From Chitinophagaceae bacterium (GTDB lineage: Bacteria; Bacteroidota; Bacteroidia; Chitinophagales; Chitinophagaceae), in the NCBI GenBank assembly GCA_003132765.1, contig PKYU01000225.1, positions 3,010 to 9,934 on the forward strand: a stretch of DNA of 6,925 nt, given 5' to 3'. Position 1 is the first letter of the stretch, and each line of letters opens with the position of its first letter. The position numbers were made by a program, and so were the translations under genes. Under the pieces are notes generated by a model that did not search any database, was not told the origin of the DNA, and saw only the letters and a list, made by a program, of their open reading frames with translations. Positions 6,326 through 6,925 of the stretch are shown piece after piece.

Positions 6326-6925
6326 TTTTCCTGGATCGTGTGTAGCATTCAATTATAAAATGGTTATACTCGTCAATAATGTCAGGCCAGTTATATGTAT
6401 GCTCAATTTTTGAAAAATTGTTCTTTACCATTTCATTTTCCTTTTCATTTCGTTTTACTGCCTCAATTAAGTATTCAACATCATTAGCTGTTTCAAAATA
6501 ATAAGCATCTTTCTGCAATACCGCATGATTAAACTCATTGTCATGGGCAGCTATTAAAGCGCCACTGCCCATCGCTTCCAGCAAGGATGGATTGGTGCCT
6601 CCTACACTATGTCCATGAAAATACAAGTGAGAAAAATATTTAAGAGAATGGGTAACAACTTTATCAAATACGGCTCCTGCAAAAAGAATGCGTTTGTCTT
6701 CTTTGAATTTTCGTTCAAGCCTTTGCCCGAACGAATTATCGGTGTTTCCTATTACAAGAAAGTTTTTCTTTGAAGAGCTCCTGTAAAAACCATCGAGGAT
6801 AATTTCAATATTATTCTCGGGTTCCATTCTTGCCATCAATAAATAATATTCCTCAGTGGAAATATGATATGGCGCTAATAATTCCTGGTCATTTAAGTTA
6901 GATATTTCACTTCCATAGGGAATAT
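6300..6925 (-). CDS. GT-B glycosyltransferase, C-terminal part (5' partial), DUF1972-associated type
   Basis: The frame is open to the right edge, and 207 complete codons are visible. A TTG at 6839 is internal, since the upstream codons continue the protein sensibly (IPYGSEI at the edge, then EEYYLLMARMEPENNIE at 24-40 of the visible part). This is the hinge and start of the C-terminal Rossmann domain of a GT-B enzyme. NFLVIGNTDNSFG and then HSVGGTNPSLLEAMGSGALI (about 105-124) form the donor-binding loop, with Glu116 as the retained glutamate of the E-x7-E region. The pattern resembles Bacteroidota glycosyltransferases whose N-terminal half is DUF1972, some annotated as rhamnosyltransferases; that half is outside the window, so the donor sugar is not assigned. 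It would act in the cytoplasm or at the inner membrane. The last 26 coding bases overlap the ligase-family gene. Confidence 0.88.
   Translation of the reverse strand, partial: IPYGSEISNLNDQELLAPYHISTEEYYLLMARMEPENNIEIILDGFYRSSSKKNFLVIGNTDNSFGQRLERKFKEDKRILFAGAVFDKVVTHSLKYFSHLYFHGHSVGGTNPSLLEAMGSGALIAAHDNEFNHAVLQKDAYYFETANDVEYLIEAVKRNEKENEMVKNNFSKIEHTYNWPDIIDEYNHFIIECYTRSRKNEKILCYQ
6326..6332 (-). promoter_or_regulatory. Ribosome binding site that favours the ATG at 6325
   Basis: Reading the minus strand, AGGAAAA directly precedes the ATG at 6325, inside the end of the upstream glycosyltransferase gene. The spacing from AGGA is short (three bases). It is still the only Shine-Dalgarno-like sequence near a start in this window and supports ATG 6325 over the TTG at 6352. 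Confidence 0.4.

Noticed and set aside
6425..6465. Repeat-like ATTT/CTTTT tract
   Set aside because: It encodes a Lys/Glu/Asn-rich helix (VKRNEKENEMVKNN) near the end of the glycosyltransferase; the repetition follows from codon use, not from a repeat element.

Overview
The window is AT-rich bacterial DNA that reads as Bacteroidota, most likely the Chitinophagaceae/Sphingobacteriia side. That placement is an inference from gene content and style: compact gene spacing, A-rich leaders with few Shine-Dalgarno sites, a glycosyltransferase of the DUF1972-linked type, and a Bacteroidota-style nucleotidyltransferase with an N-terminal helical domain. No marker gene is present to settle it. About 98% of the window is coding. 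It holds seven genes, and both outermost genes are cut by the window edges.

Left half (1-3233, plus strand): a tight three-gene run. It encodes a radical SAM protein with a SPASM-like C-terminus (5' end outside the window), a radical SAM protein with an N-terminal cobalamin-binding-type domain, and a class I SAM-dependent methyltransferase. The gaps are 6 bases and then a 1-base TAATG overlap, so the three are almost certainly one transcript. Their substrate is unknown. Two radical SAM enzymes beside a methyltransferase suggest stepwise modification of one small molecule, lipid or sugar. This cassette is the best candidate in the window for an undescribed pathway.

Centre (3234-3273): a 40-base convergent gap with one weak AT-rich hairpin and an A7 run.

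Right half (3274-6925, minus strand): a surface-polysaccharide cluster. In transcription order it encodes a GT-B glycosyltransferase (5' end outside the window), a polytopic O-antigen ligase/polymerase-family protein, a WaaE/KdtX-like family 2 glycosyltransferase, and a nucleotidyltransferase-fold protein. The first two genes overlap. A 79-base gap precedes the family 2 glycosyltransferase. The nucleotidyltransferase follows that gene after six bases in the same frame and appears to start at TTG.

Together the right half looks like assembly and polymerisation or ligation of a lipid-linked glycan. The left half may make or tailor a component of that glycan, or may be an unrelated neighbour; the sequence does not decide. 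No RNA genes, insertion sequences, CRISPR arrays, attachment sites or origins were seen. No stretch of 300 bases or more lacks a gene.
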